A stretch of DNA of 40,126 nt, taken from an uncultured Acidimicrobiales bacterium. Its GTDB lineage: Bacteria; Actinomycetota; Acidimicrobiia; Acidimicrobiales; SZUA-35. Position 1 is the stretch's first letter; each line of letters starts with the position of its first letter. The notes beneath the pieces are model-generated. The model worked only from the letters and a program-made list of their open reading frames with translations. It was not told the origin of the DNA and ran no database searches. Where the stretch lies: assembly GCA_937925335.1 (NCBI GenBank), contig CALEWY010000025.1:1-40126 (forward strand), read 5' to 3'. The translations under genes and the position numbers were made by a program. Shown piece by piece: positions 26,094-33,328 of this stretch.

Positions 26094-26192
26094 ATGGGAT
26101 CGTTGATCAAGAAGCGCCGCAAGCGCATGCGCAAGAAGAAGCACCGCAAGCTCCTGAAGCGCACTCGTGTGCAACGCAGGAACAAGAAGTAA
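26094..26192 (+). CDS. Small ribosomal subunit protein bS22 (AURKAIP1/COX24-domain)
   Basis: 32 residues, beginning MGSLIKKRRKRMRKKKHRK and ending VQRRNKK; nearly all Lys/Arg. This matches the tiny actinobacterial 30S protein bS22 seen in mycobacterial ribosome structures and annotated as an AURKAIP1/COX24-domain protein. It binds 16S rRNA near the decoding region. The gene is short enough to be missed by length cutoffs. There is no Shine-Dalgarno sequence; TAGTCT at 26078-26083 suggests a short or absent leader. A strong hairpin terminator follows at 26237. Divergent from tRNA-Gln. Confidence 0.92.
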   Translation: MGSLIKKRRKRMRKKKHRKLLKRTRVQRRNKK

Positions 26193-26218
26193 GACTCATC
26201 ACCCGCTCGTCGGGTGCG

Positions 26219-26974
26219 TCATGTTTGACCGTCTGGAAACCACCCCTTCGGGGTGGTTTTCGTCGTTACAAACCGCCCGCCGAGCAACTCGTGGTCTGCG
26301 AGATCGTGATGACCCTGAACAAACCACGTCGACCCACTGCCCGCTAGGGACGGGCGGATTCCCGTCGCTTCGCCAAGAGCGTCTCGCCACTGAGCGAGGT
26401 CGGGGGCCACAACGAGCGCAGCCGGTTCGAGGTCGTTCTCACCGTCGTCGTTGAACGGGCCACCAAGGTCGTCCCACGCCCGAAAGACTGCAGGCGTCGG
26501 GCAAGCGATCGGCGGCGTGACGAGCGTGAGATCGCGTTCAACGAACGGAAGTTCTTCAAGAATTTCGCCGATTCCGGTCACGCGGGCCCGGCCGCCGAGC
26601 ATACAAAACGGGATATCGGCGCCGAGCGCTCCGGCTTCGTCCAGGTTGTCGAACTCCGCCCAGCGCAGAACGGCACCAGCATCGGAGGATCCGCCACCGA
26701 GCCCAGCTTGGGAAGGAATCCGCTTCGTCAACGTGATTGCGGCAACCTTGCCAGCGAGCACAAGCGCACGATTCGCAAGATTCGACGGCCCCGTCGGGAT
26801 GTCCTCTCCCCCGCCAACCAGCCTGAGCCCAGACCCCGACGGGTCGATCACCAGCGTGTCAAAGAAGTCGAGCGTGACCATCTCCGCATCGATGAAGTGG
26901 AACCCGTCGTCCCGAAGCCCCGTCATCCGCAACGACAGGGTGAGTTTGGCCGGCGCAACAAGGGTTTCAATCAC
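26219..26974 (-). CDS. ispE: 4-diphosphocytidyl-2-C-methyl-D-erythritol kinase
   Basis: 251 residues, somewhat short for the family. IspE phosphorylates CDP-ME in the MEP pathway of isoprenoid synthesis (GHMP kinase). Motifs: PAKLTLSL with Lys10, the ATP loop PSQAGLGGGSSDAG (87-100), GADIPFCMLGG with catalytic Asp120, and SLAGSGSTWFV (GHMP motif 3). Start is GTG 26974, with TAGGAT 6 nt upstream (leaderless). The last codons (TTKTTPKGWFPDGQT) run through the hairpin terminator of the convergent bS22 gene, so the C-terminal tail is dictated by terminator sequence. The upstream neighbour is rsmA, 69 bp away, with a hairpin between. Confidence 0.94.
   Translation of the reverse strand: MIETLVAPAKLTLSLRMTGLRDDGFHFIDAEMVTLDFFDTLVIDPSGSGLRLVGGGEDIPTGPSNLANRALVLAGKVAAITLTKRIPSQAGLGGGSSDAGAVLRWAEFDNLDEAGALGADIPFCMLGGRARVTGIGEILEELPFVERDLTLVTPPIACPTPAVFRAWDDLGGPFNDDGENDLEPAALVVAPDLAQWRDALGEATGIRPSLAGSGSTWFVQGHHDLADHELLGGRFVTTKTTPKGWFPDGQT
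26237..26260. terminator. Strong hairpin terminator (bS22; inside ispE 3' end)
   Basis: AAACCACCCC (26237-26246), 3-nt loop TTC, GGGGTGGTTT (26250-26259) followed by T. A perfect 10-bp stem with T-rich right arm on the plus strand and three T's at the same place on the minus strand. It lies 44 nt after the bS22 stop and within the last codons of ispE. Confidence 0.85.
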
Positions 26975-26980
26975 AGCCAG

Positions 26981-26986
26981 ATCCTA
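26981..26986 (-). promoter_or_regulatory. -10-like hexamer for ispE
   Basis: TAGGAT on the minus strand, 6 nt before GTG 26974. The same hexamer and spacing precede the aldehyde dehydrogenase gene at 8269. Confidence 0.5.
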
Positions 26987-27000
26987 CGCACCGCTCCATG

Positions 27001-27033
27001 CACCCACTGCGGTCTCTGAGACGACAGCGGGTG
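27001..27033 (-). terminator. Hairpin between rsmA and ispE
   Basis: CACCCACTG (27001-27009) and CAGCGGGTG (27025-27033) pair with one A-C mismatch, enclosing GTCTC-T-GAGAC. With the ispE promoter hexamer just beyond, it probably ends or attenuates the rsmA transcript. Confidence 0.5.
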
Positions 27034-27043
27034 AGCAACGGGG

Positions 27044-27853
27044 CTAGGTGTCGGCGAGACGGCCCCAGGCTGGAAGGTCGAGGGCTTCGGCTCGCAGGGT
27101 TGGGTCGACGTCGGCGGCGGCGATCTGTTCTTCGGACAACAAGGCGGCGAGTGATCGGCGGATCATCTTGCGGCGTTGGTTGAAGCCTGCTCGGACGAGT
27201 GCGACGAGTCGGTCGTAGGGCGCATCGACATTCGGGGTCGGTGCACGGACGATCCGCACGAGCACGGACTCCACCTTGGGAACCGGCAGGAAAAGCTGCG
27301 CTGGGACCGACCCGACCACCGTTGCCTCGCCCCAGTACGCAACGATGACAGACGGAATGCCAGCCGTCTTCGAGCCCGGTCCTGCAGCAAGACGCTCGCC
27401 GACCTCTCGCTGCACCATCACGACGTAACTCTCGAGCTCGGGCCGCGACGCCAACAAGTCGAGCACCAGCGGCGTCGCAACGTTGTAGGGAAGGTTGGCG
27501 ATGACCTTCCACGAGTGATCGCCAAGATGGGCTTCCCAATCGAGTTCTTGCGCATCGGCGTTGACGACCGTGACGTCGAGACCAGCGGTGACTTCGCTGA
27601 GCGGATCGATCAGGTAGCGGTCGATCTCAACCGCGAGAACCGACGCTCCAGCATCGGCGAGACCGAGCGTGAGCGAACCAAGGCCCGGACCGATCTCGAC
27701 CACGTGATCGCCCGCTGCGACGCGTCCGAGCCGCACGATCTTGTCGATCATGGGTCCGTCGCACAAGAAGTTCTGTCCGAGCGCACGCGATGGCTCGAGC
27801 CCGTGCCGATCAAGCAGATTGCGGACGTCGGTCCGAGTGAGCCGATCGGCCAC
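27044..27853 (-). CDS. rsmA: 16S rRNA (adenine1518-N6/adenine1519-N6)-dimethyltransferase
   Basis: 269 residues from GTG 27853. RsmA (KsgA) dimethylates two adenines in helix 45 during 30S maturation, using SAM. Motifs: GQNFL (26-30), motif I VVEIGPGLGS (about 51-60), EIDRYL acidic residue, VVNADAQELDW, and the target-adenine motif NLPY (120-123). The C-terminal domain has FNQRRKMIRRSL. The frame extends to TTG 27913 but that would overlap the upstream Rpf-like gene. GTG 27853 lies 20 nt after its stop and gives the standard length. The order metG-tatD-rpf-rsmA-ispE is the actinobacterial one. Confidence 0.95.
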   Translation of the reverse strand: MADRLTRTDVRNLLDRHGLEPSRALGQNFLCDGPMIDKIVRLGRVAAGDHVVEIGPGLGSLTLGLADAGASVLAVEIDRYLIDPLSEVTAGLDVTVVNADAQELDWEAHLGDHSWKVIANLPYNVATPLVLDLLASRPELESYVVMVQREVGERLAAGPGSKTAGIPSVIVAYWGEATVVGSVPAQLFLPVPKVESVLVRIVRAPTPNVDAPYDRLVALVRAGFNQRRKMIRRSLAALLSEEQIAAADVDPTLRAEALDLPAWGRLADT

Positions 27854-27873
27854 CGTGGTTCGGCTCGCTCTGA

Positions 27874-28851
27874 CTACGGCTTCGGCGGAATGTGCTTGCC
27901 ACACACGGGCCAAGGCTGGTTCCCGCGCTGGGTCCAGAGCACGAGGGCCATGGCATCTTGATCGGCTGGATCAGCCTTGCTCGGTGCAACACCGTCGAGA
28001 TCGCTTCGGCCCGCAGACCGGGCGACACCGTTCCAGGTGCTCTGAGCGAACTGATACGCACCGTGGTAGAGGCCGTTCGCCGACACGACGTCGTAGCGGC
28101 CGCCGGATTCACACTGGCGAAGGGCGGCCCACTGCTCGGCGGTCGGGGCTCCGTTGTCGGTCGGTGTTGTCGTCGACGGCGTCGGCGGAGGTGGTGGCTC
28201 GGTCGTTGGAGCAGCCGTGGTCGGCGCAGCGGTGGTGGGTGCTGCCGTCGTCGGGGCGGCAGTAGTCGGCGCTGCTGTTGTTGGTGCCGCCGTCGTTGGA
28301 GCGTCTGTTGCTGGTGCCGCCGTGGTCGAAGGGGCGTTGGTCACCGTTGGGCCCTGCGGCGCAGGAGCTGGACGGGTACCGACCTGGGCTTCAGCAGTTG
28401 CCGACGCACCGCCGGCGGTCGTGCCTCCCGTGGATGCTGACTCTTCATCAGCGGACTCTGCGCCACTGTGGGACGCACGGTCGGGCGCAAGGTCGCCGGC
28501 TGCGGTGGAGGCAGTGTCGGCTTGAACAGCCTCGGCTTCATCGCTCGGCAGGTCGTCGCGAGCACCGGCTTCGAAGAGCTGGGCCCCATCAACATCGTCG
28601 AGGAGTGAACTGGCCGAGGACTCGGTGCTGCCATCGACATCGGCAGTCTGCGATGTGGAGGCTGCGAGCTGATCGGCAGCGATCTCGGTGCCGTTTGGCA
28701 GGTCGGTGCTGGATTGACCGACAGAGATGACAATGACCGCAATCACCGTCGATACAGCGAGAGCAATGAAGCCGCCCCGGCTGACATTCGACGCGGAGGC
28801 GTGAACCGTCGTCCCACTACGCACGGGGGCGAACACTACGGGTCGCGTCAC
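27874..28851 (-). CDS. Membrane-anchored Rpf-like transglycosylase
   Basis: 325 residues. One membrane segment (about 27-45), then a long disordered Ser/Thr/Ala/Asp-rich region, a proline linker with about six TTAAP repeats (around 180-215), and a C-terminal transglycosylase/Rpf-type domain: WAALRQCESGGRYDVV with catalytic Glu248, LYHGAYQFAQSTW, and a terminal WPVCG giving a likely Cys247-Cys disulfide. Rpf proteins cleave peptidoglycan and resuscitate dormant cells. It occupies the rpfB locus (between tatD and rsmA) but lacks the DUF348 and G5 domains of RpfB. Start GTG 28851 is 32 bp after tatD. Confidence 0.88.
   Translation of the reverse strand: MTRPVVFAPVRSGTTVHASASNVSRGGFIALAVSTVIAVIVISVGQSSTDLPNGTEIAADQLAASTSQTADVDGSTESSASSLLDDVDGAQLFEAGARDDLPSDEAEAVQADTASTAAGDLAPDRASHSGAESADEESASTGGTTAGGASATAEAQVGTRPAPAPQGPTVTNAPSTTAAPATDAPTTAAPTTAAPTTAAPTTAAPTTAAPTTAAPTTEPPPPPTPSTTTPTDNGAPTAEQWAALRQCESGGRYDVVSANGLYHGAYQFAQSTWNGVARSAGRSDLDGVAPSKADPADQDAMALVLWTQRGNQPWPVCGKHIPPKP
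28201..28305 (-). repeat. Degenerate 15-bp coding repeats (TTAAP linker)
   Basis: Tandem 15-bp units encode successive Thr-Thr-Ala-Ala-Pro pentapeptides in the Rpf-like protein. Third codon positions differ between units, so the array is old or under selection at the protein level, and copy number may vary between strains. Confidence 0.75.
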
Positions 28852-28883
28852 AGAACCGCAACATCCGCCGTGTGGTCAGCCAA

Positions 28884-29726
28884 TCACGCTCCGTAGAGGG
28901 TTTTTCCGTTTTCCCAGCTCAGCGTTGCCATGTCTGCGAGCGAAATTTCTTTCAAATCAGCACACATTCGACCAACGGTGCTCACAAGGGCTGGTCGATT
29001 GGTCTGTCCCCGGTACGGGATCGGCGCCAGATACGGGGAATCGGTTTCGACCAGGATGCGATCAAGTGGTGTCAGCTTGACGGCTTCTCGCAGGTCGTCC
29101 GCCGTCTTGAAGGTGACGATGCCACTGAACGACAGATACGTGCCGCGAGCAAGGGCCTCGGTCGCTTCGTCCGGTCCGCCGGTGAAGCAATGGAAGACCG
29201 TTCGAGGCGGAACACCAGCCCGATCGAGAATCTCGAACGTGTCATCCCACGCCGAACGGCTGTGGATCACCAGCGCAAGATCGTGCTTGTGGGCCAGCTC
29301 GATCTGGCGTTCGAACACCTCTCGCTGCTCCGCCCGAGGTGAGTGCTCGTAGTGATAGTCAAGTCCACACTCCCCCACCGCGACGACGGGACGAACCTCA
29401 TCGTCGGGCGAACCGAGCATCGCTTCGAGTCGAGCCAAGCCGTCGTCGCCGAGCGCGAGAAACGGCTCAGCTTCGTGCGGGTGCACACCCGCCGTGGCCC
29501 AGACGTTGTCGAACCGCGACGCGATCTCGATGGCGTTCTCACTGTCGTCAAGATCACACCCGACGGTGAGCAGATAGTCGATGCCGGCACCGTTTGCCTC
29601 GGCGACAACCTCAGCCGGATCTCGCTTCAGGCTCGTGAGGTGGCAATGGTTATCGAACCAGCCCGTCCCGAAGTCTTCCTCGATCTCGGCGACGTCTCGA
29701 TCAGCGCTCGTTGCGTTGCTGGACAC
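28884..29726 (-). CDS. tatD: TatD-family metal-dependent deoxyribonuclease
   Basis: 280 residues, TIM-barrel amidohydrolase fold. Metal ligands in order: His27 and His29 (FDNHCHL), Glu119 (GECGLDY), His155 (VIHSR), His179 (VFHCFTG) and Asp229 (ETDSPYL). TatD proteins act as 3'-5' exonucleases or DNA repair nucleases; the older Tat-export link is not supported. A 20-residue N-terminal extension (about residues 1-21) precedes the barrel. GTG 29726 begins 5 nt after the metG stop, with GAGGG inside the metG end as ribosome binding site, so it is coupled to metG. Confidence 0.94.
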   Translation of the reverse strand: MSSNATSADRDVAEIEEDFGTGWFDNHCHLTSLKRDPAEVVAEANGAGIDYLLTVGCDLDDSENAIEIASRFDNVWATAGVHPHEAEPFLALGDDGLARLEAMLGSPDDEVRPVVAVGECGLDYHYEHSPRAEQREVFERQIELAHKHDLALVIHSRSAWDDTFEILDRAGVPPRTVFHCFTGGPDEATEALARGTYLSFSGIVTFKTADDLREAVKLTPLDRILVETDSPYLAPIPYRGQTNRPALVSTVGRMCADLKEISLADMATLSWENGKTLYGA

Positions 29727-29731
29727 GCCGA

Positions 29732-31372
29732 TCAGCCCTCGCCGAGGTTCAGCTCATCGAGGTCGATCTTCTTGAACAACGGCTTCGGCTTGGCGATCTC
29801 CGTGCCGGTGACCAACGGCAGACGCTGCCAGCCCTCGGTTGGGCCGAGCAGATCATCGAGAGCACCGCAGGTGAACGGCAGGAACGGAGCGAACAAGACT
29901 CGAACACCGTTGATGGCGCTGAGCGCCGTGTGGAGCATCATGCGCCCCTGCTCGAGGTCGGCCTTCACAACCTTCCAGGGCTCGGTGGCGTTGAGATAAG
30001 CGTTCACGGCCTGAGCGCTCGCCATGGCAACACGCAGTGCGGCGCGCAGTTCAACCGCTTCGAAGTGAGCAGCCGACTCCGCGAAGGCTGCGTCGATCGT
30101 GGCGAGCAGCTCGGTCTCTTGTTCCCCGAGCGGGCCTGGCTCAAGCACTTGGCCTTCGCAGTTCTTGTTGGTCATCGACAACACGCGGTTGACGAGATTG
30201 CCCCACGTCGCAACGAGTTCTTCGTTGACTCGACGGGCGATCTCTTCAACGGAGATCTCAGTGTCGGACTGCTCGGGGAAGGAGGCAGCCAGAGCGAATC
30301 GGATCGCGTCCGGCTCGAACAGGTCGAGGCCTTCTTGGATCGTGAGGCCGATCCCGCGGCTGGCCGATGCCTTGCCGCCCTTGAAGGTGACGTACTGATT
30401 CGCCGGCACGTTCGTTGGCAGGTTGAGATCGCCGGCCCCCATGAGTTGGGCTGGCCAGAACAAACAATGGAACGGGATGTTGTCCTTGCCGACGAAGTAG
30501 AAACTCCGGGCGTCGGGGTTCTCCCACCAACGCTTCCACGCATCGGGATCGCCCGCCGACTGCGCCCATTCCTGAGACGCCGACAGGTAGCCAATCACCG
30601 CGTCGTACCAGACGTAGATGCTCTTGCCCGGGCCGAGATCGTCGACCGGAACCGGGATGCCCCACTCGATGTCGCGCGTGATGGCGCGATCGAGGAGACC
30701 TTCGTCGATCCAGCCCTTCGCAAAGTTGAGCACGTGCGGTCGCCAACCCTCACGAGAGTCGAGGTACTCGCCAACGCGCTCGGAGAAGTCGGAATATCGG
30801 TAATAGAAGTGCTCGGTCTCACGCAGAACCGGCGTGGCACCGCTGAGCTTTGAACGTGGATCGCGGAGTTCGGTGGCGTCGAGCGTCTTTCCGCAGTTGT
30901 CGCACTGATCGCCTCGGGCGTCGACATAGGAACAGTGCGGACACGTACCCTCGACGTAACGATCGGGCAGGAATCGCTCGACTTCAGGATCGAAGAACTG
31001 CTCTGAGACACGGCGATCGATGTGGCCGTTCTCGAGCTGAGCCAGGAACATCTCCTGGGTGACCTTGGCGTGGTTCTCGGTACCGGTCGTGGTGTAGAGA
31101 TCCCACGAGATACCGAGTTCGCCCCATTGGCGTACGAATTCGTTGTGGTAACGATCGACGATGTCGTCGGGCGTGACTCCCTCATCGTCGGCACGAACCG
31201 TGATGGGTGTGCCGTGCACATCGGACCCACTCACCATCAGCACGTCGTGGCCTGCCAAACGTTGGTAGCGGGCGAAGACATCGGCTGGGAGGTAGGCCCC
31301 AGCCAGGTGTCCGAGGTGCCGTGAGCCTGACGCGTAAGGCCAGGCGACGGCAACGAGAATTGGGTCGCTCAT
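29732..31372 (-). CDS. metG: Methionyl-tRNA synthetase
   Basis: 546 residues, class I synthetase charging tRNA-Met. HIGH-type motif HLGH (19-22), a zinc knuckle with Cys144, Cys147, Cys157 and Cys160 (CPHCSYVDARGDQCDNC), WDPRSKL-like region, GKDNIPFHCLFWPAQLMG, and the anticodon-binding helical domain (WGNLVNRVLSMTNKN). The usual KMSKS loop reads KASAS (334-338); many actinobacterial enzymes use KFSTS here, so activity is still expected. It lacks a C-terminal EMAP-type tRNA-binding domain. ATG 31372 has TAACCT 8 nt upstream and no Shine-Dalgarno sequence. First gene of metG-tatD-rpf-rsmA. Confidence 0.95.
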   Translation of the reverse strand: MSDPILVAVAWPYASGSRHLGHLAGAYLPADVFARYQRLAGHDVLMVSGSDVHGTPITVRADDEGVTPDDIVDRYHNEFVRQWGELGISWDLYTTTGTENHAKVTQEMFLAQLENGHIDRRVSEQFFDPEVERFLPDRYVEGTCPHCSYVDARGDQCDNCGKTLDATELRDPRSKLSGATPVLRETEHFYYRYSDFSERVGEYLDSREGWRPHVLNFAKGWIDEGLLDRAITRDIEWGIPVPVDDLGPGKSIYVWYDAVIGYLSASQEWAQSAGDPDAWKRWWENPDARSFYFVGKDNIPFHCLFWPAQLMGAGDLNLPTNVPANQYVTFKGGKASASRGIGLTIQEGLDLFEPDAIRFALAASFPEQSDTEISVEEIARRVNEELVATWGNLVNRVLSMTNKNCEGQVLEPGPLGEQETELLATIDAAFAESAAHFEAVELRAALRVAMASAQAVNAYLNATEPWKVVKADLEQGRMMLHTALSAINGVRVLFAPFLPFTCGALDDLLGPTEGWQRLPLVTGTEIAKPKPLFKKIDLDELNLGEG

Positions 31373-31380
31373 GGCGCATG

Positions 31381-31386
31381 AGGTTA
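31381..31386 (-). promoter_or_regulatory. -10-like hexamer for metG
   Basis: TAACCT on the minus strand, 8 nt before ATG 31372, directly downstream of the rmuC stop (31394). Confidence 0.45.
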
Positions 31387-31393
31387 CCGATCC

Positions 31394-32659
31394 TCAGACC
31401 ACCTGACGGAGGGGCTTCGGATCTTCGAGTGCGGCGACATCGAGATTGAGTTCGGGCTGCGCATCTTCAGCATCGGCCAATCGTCCATCCCGAACCGTTT
31501 CGAGGGTTGCCAGCTTCTTCTCGAACTGACGGCTTCGGGGACCCTTCAGATCGTCGACAGCCTTTTGCGCCGACTGCAGACCACGCTCGACCTTCTCGAC
31601 TGTGCCGCCAAACTTCTGCCACTCGTCACGCAGGCCGCCGATTCCCGACAAGATCTCATCGCTGCGTTTCACGACGAGGAAGTTGTCGACCGCCTGACGG
31701 ATGACCGCCAGCACGGCGAACAGGCTCGTCGGCGAGCACAACACCACCTTCGTTCCAAGGGCGGCGTCGATCAGCTGAGGATCGTGCTCGTGCAGGAACC
31801 CGTAAACGCTCTCATTCGGGATGAACAACAAGAGGTAGTCGACCGTCGAGGCCGGATCGATGTAGGAGCGATCGGTGAGCTCCTTGATGCGCTGCCGCAC
31901 ATCGCGCCGGAAGGCCTTCACGAACGCCTCTTGGTCCGCCGGATTGTCGGCTTCGAGCCAGCGCAGGTAGTTGTCGATCGGGAACTTCACGTCCATATGC
32001 ACCACGTGGTTCTGCGGCAGGAAGAACGTGTAGTCAGGGATGCCGCCTCCCTCGAGCTTGGTTTGGCGTCGATAGTTGATGTCTTCAACAAACCCAGCGA
32101 GACGCAGCACGTCTTCAGCCATTCGCTCGCCCCACTGACCTCGGGCCTTCGGAGACGCAAGCGCATCGCGCAGGCTCTGTGTCGTGTCGGCCAACGCCGA
32201 GGTGACAGCCATCGCCTGTTCGATTCCGGTCGACAAGCGGCCGTTTTGTTCCGCACGTTCTTGCTGGAGTGTGGAGACGAGGTCGCCCACACGCCGTAGT
32301 TCGGTCTGCAGTGTTTCGACCTGGGAGGACACCGCCGTGTGCTCACGATCGATCACGTCCTTGCCCGCGGCCAGCTGATCTCCCAGCTTTGACGATGCAA
32401 CCGAGACCAGCGTGTCGACCGATTGGCGCATCGACTCGCTCCGCTCATGGCGCATGGCGGACACCGCCGCATTCACGAGTGCATCGCGCTCGGCTGCTCG
32501 ATCAGCAGCCAAATCCGCGGCTAGAGCGGCCGAAACGGCTGCGTCGGGAGCTGGCTGAGCCAGTTCTCGACGACGAGAGACGACGATTCCGGCGAAAACT
32601 CCCGCCAGAAGTGCGATCGCGGCCGCAAGAAGAATGATGATCAGAGTGCTGAGGGGCAT
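31394..32659 (-). CDS. rmuC: RmuC-family DNA recombination protein
   Basis: 421 residues. N-terminal membrane anchor (about 5-27), a long coiled-coil region (about 40-155, heptads such as VETLQTELRRVGDLVSTLQQER), then the RmuC nuclease-like domain: KARGQWGERMAEDVLRLAGFVE, IPDYTFFLP, HMDVKFPIDNYLRW, LLFIPNESVYGFL, VVLCSPTSLFAVL. RmuC limits recombination at inverted repeats and has a restriction-endonuclease-like fold; its mechanism is not settled. ATG 32659 has TACTGT 7 nt upstream. Same strand as metG but probably its own transcript. Confidence 0.93.
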   Translation of the reverse strand: MPLSTLIIILLAAAIALLAGVFAGIVVSRRRELAQPAPDAAVSAALAADLAADRAAERDALVNAAVSAMRHERSESMRQSVDTLVSVASSKLGDQLAAGKDVIDREHTAVSSQVETLQTELRRVGDLVSTLQQERAEQNGRLSTGIEQAMAVTSALADTTQSLRDALASPKARGQWGERMAEDVLRLAGFVEDINYRRQTKLEGGGIPDYTFFLPQNHVVHMDVKFPIDNYLRWLEADNPADQEAFVKAFRRDVRQRIKELTDRSYIDPASTVDYLLLFIPNESVYGFLHEHDPQLIDAALGTKVVLCSPTSLFAVLAVIRQAVDNFLVVKRSDEILSGIGGLRDEWQKFGGTVEKVERGLQSAQKAVDDLKGPRSRQFEKKLATLETVRDGRLADAEDAQPELNLDVAALEDPKPLRQVV

Positions 32660-32666
32660 ACCGACG

Positions 32667-32699
32667 ACAGTAAAGATGGCCTGTGACAGTCACCGGTGA
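32667..32699 (-). promoter_or_regulatory. rmuC promoter hexamer and adjacent TCACCGGTGA palindrome
   Basis: TACTGT (32667-32672, minus strand) sits 7 nt before the rmuC ATG. A perfect 10-bp palindrome TCACCGGTGA (32690-32699) lies where a -35 box or operator would be, in the gap shared with the divergent GNAT gene. Confidence 0.4.
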
Positions 32700-32730
32700 T
32701 GGGGGCACCACCACCCATCGTCACGGTCTT

Positions 32731-32762
32731 GCCACCGAGACAGGTCGCCACCGAGACAGGTC
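32731..32762 (+). repeat. 16-bp tandem duplication upstream of the GNAT gene
   Basis: GCCACCGAGACAGGTC occurs twice in direct contact (32731-32746, 32747-32762), just before the candidate start codons of the acetyltransferase gene. Probably replication slippage; it could alter promoter spacing or the N-terminus. Confidence 0.75.
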
Positions 32763-32794
32763 GCGTGACGGTGAGCCATGCGAGACTCCACGGT

Positions 32795-33325
32795 GTGACC
32801 AACCCGCCGACCGCACCACCTGTCATCGAGTCTGAACGGCTGATTCTCCGAGGGTTTCGAGAGAGCGACTTTGAGCCGATGGCCGAGTTCTACGCGGATC
32901 CCGTCTCCTCGTTCTACGGCGGACCGTGCGGCCGTGAGGATGCGTGGCGCAAGTTCGCCGTCTACCCCGGCCACTGGGCGCTGCGCGGTTACGGGCCGTG
33001 GGCGATCGAAGAGAAGTCGTCTGGCGAGTTCGCTGGTGTGACCGGCATGTGGTTCCCCGAAGGCTGGTTCGCTCCGGAGATCACCTGGGCGTTGGTCCCC
33101 AGCCACCACGGCAAGGGGTTCGCAACCGAGGCAGCCGAACGATCACTCCGGTCCGCCTATCAGGACTTTGGTTGGACGACAGCCGTCAGCGTGATCGCCA
33201 AAGCGAACGAAGCATCGGCGCGAGTGGCGACCCGTCTCGGGGCAACATTCGAACAAGAAGCGCAGAATCGTTATGGCACCGTCGACGTGTTCCGGCATCG
33301 ATCACCGGAGTCATTCGCCGACTAA
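32795..33325 (+). CDS. GNAT-family N-acetyltransferase (RimJ/RimL type)
   Basis: 176 residues from GTG 32795. Acetyl-CoA-dependent transferase of the acetyltransf_3 group: SERLILRGFRESDFEPMAEF at the start, WAIEEKSSGEFAGVTGMWFPEGWF, the EITWALVPSHHGKGFATEA acetyl-CoA pyrophosphate loop, and VIAKANEASARVATRLGATFE. Members acetylate ribosomal protein N-termini or small amines, and the substrate is unknown. An earlier in-frame GTG at 32765 and an ATG at 32696 exist; I prefer 32795 because homology begins shortly after it. The 3' end is 3 bp from the convergent hydrolase stop. Confidence 0.87.
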   Translation: MTNPPTAPPVIESERLILRGFRESDFEPMAEFYADPVSSFYGGPCGREDAWRKFAVYPGHWALRGYGPWAIEEKSSGEFAGVTGMWFPEGWFAPEITWALVPSHHGKGFATEAAERSLRSAYQDFGWTTAVSVIAKANEASARVATRLGATFEQEAQNRYGTVDVFRHRSPESFAD

Positions 33326-33328
33326 CGC

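Noticed and set aside
27854..27913. RsmA start at TTG 27913
   Set aside because: Overlaps the Rpf-like gene end and adds 20 non-homologous residues.
28201..28305. Non-coding minisatellite or CRISPR-like array
   Set aside because: The 15-bp period is in frame and encodes the TTAAP linker.
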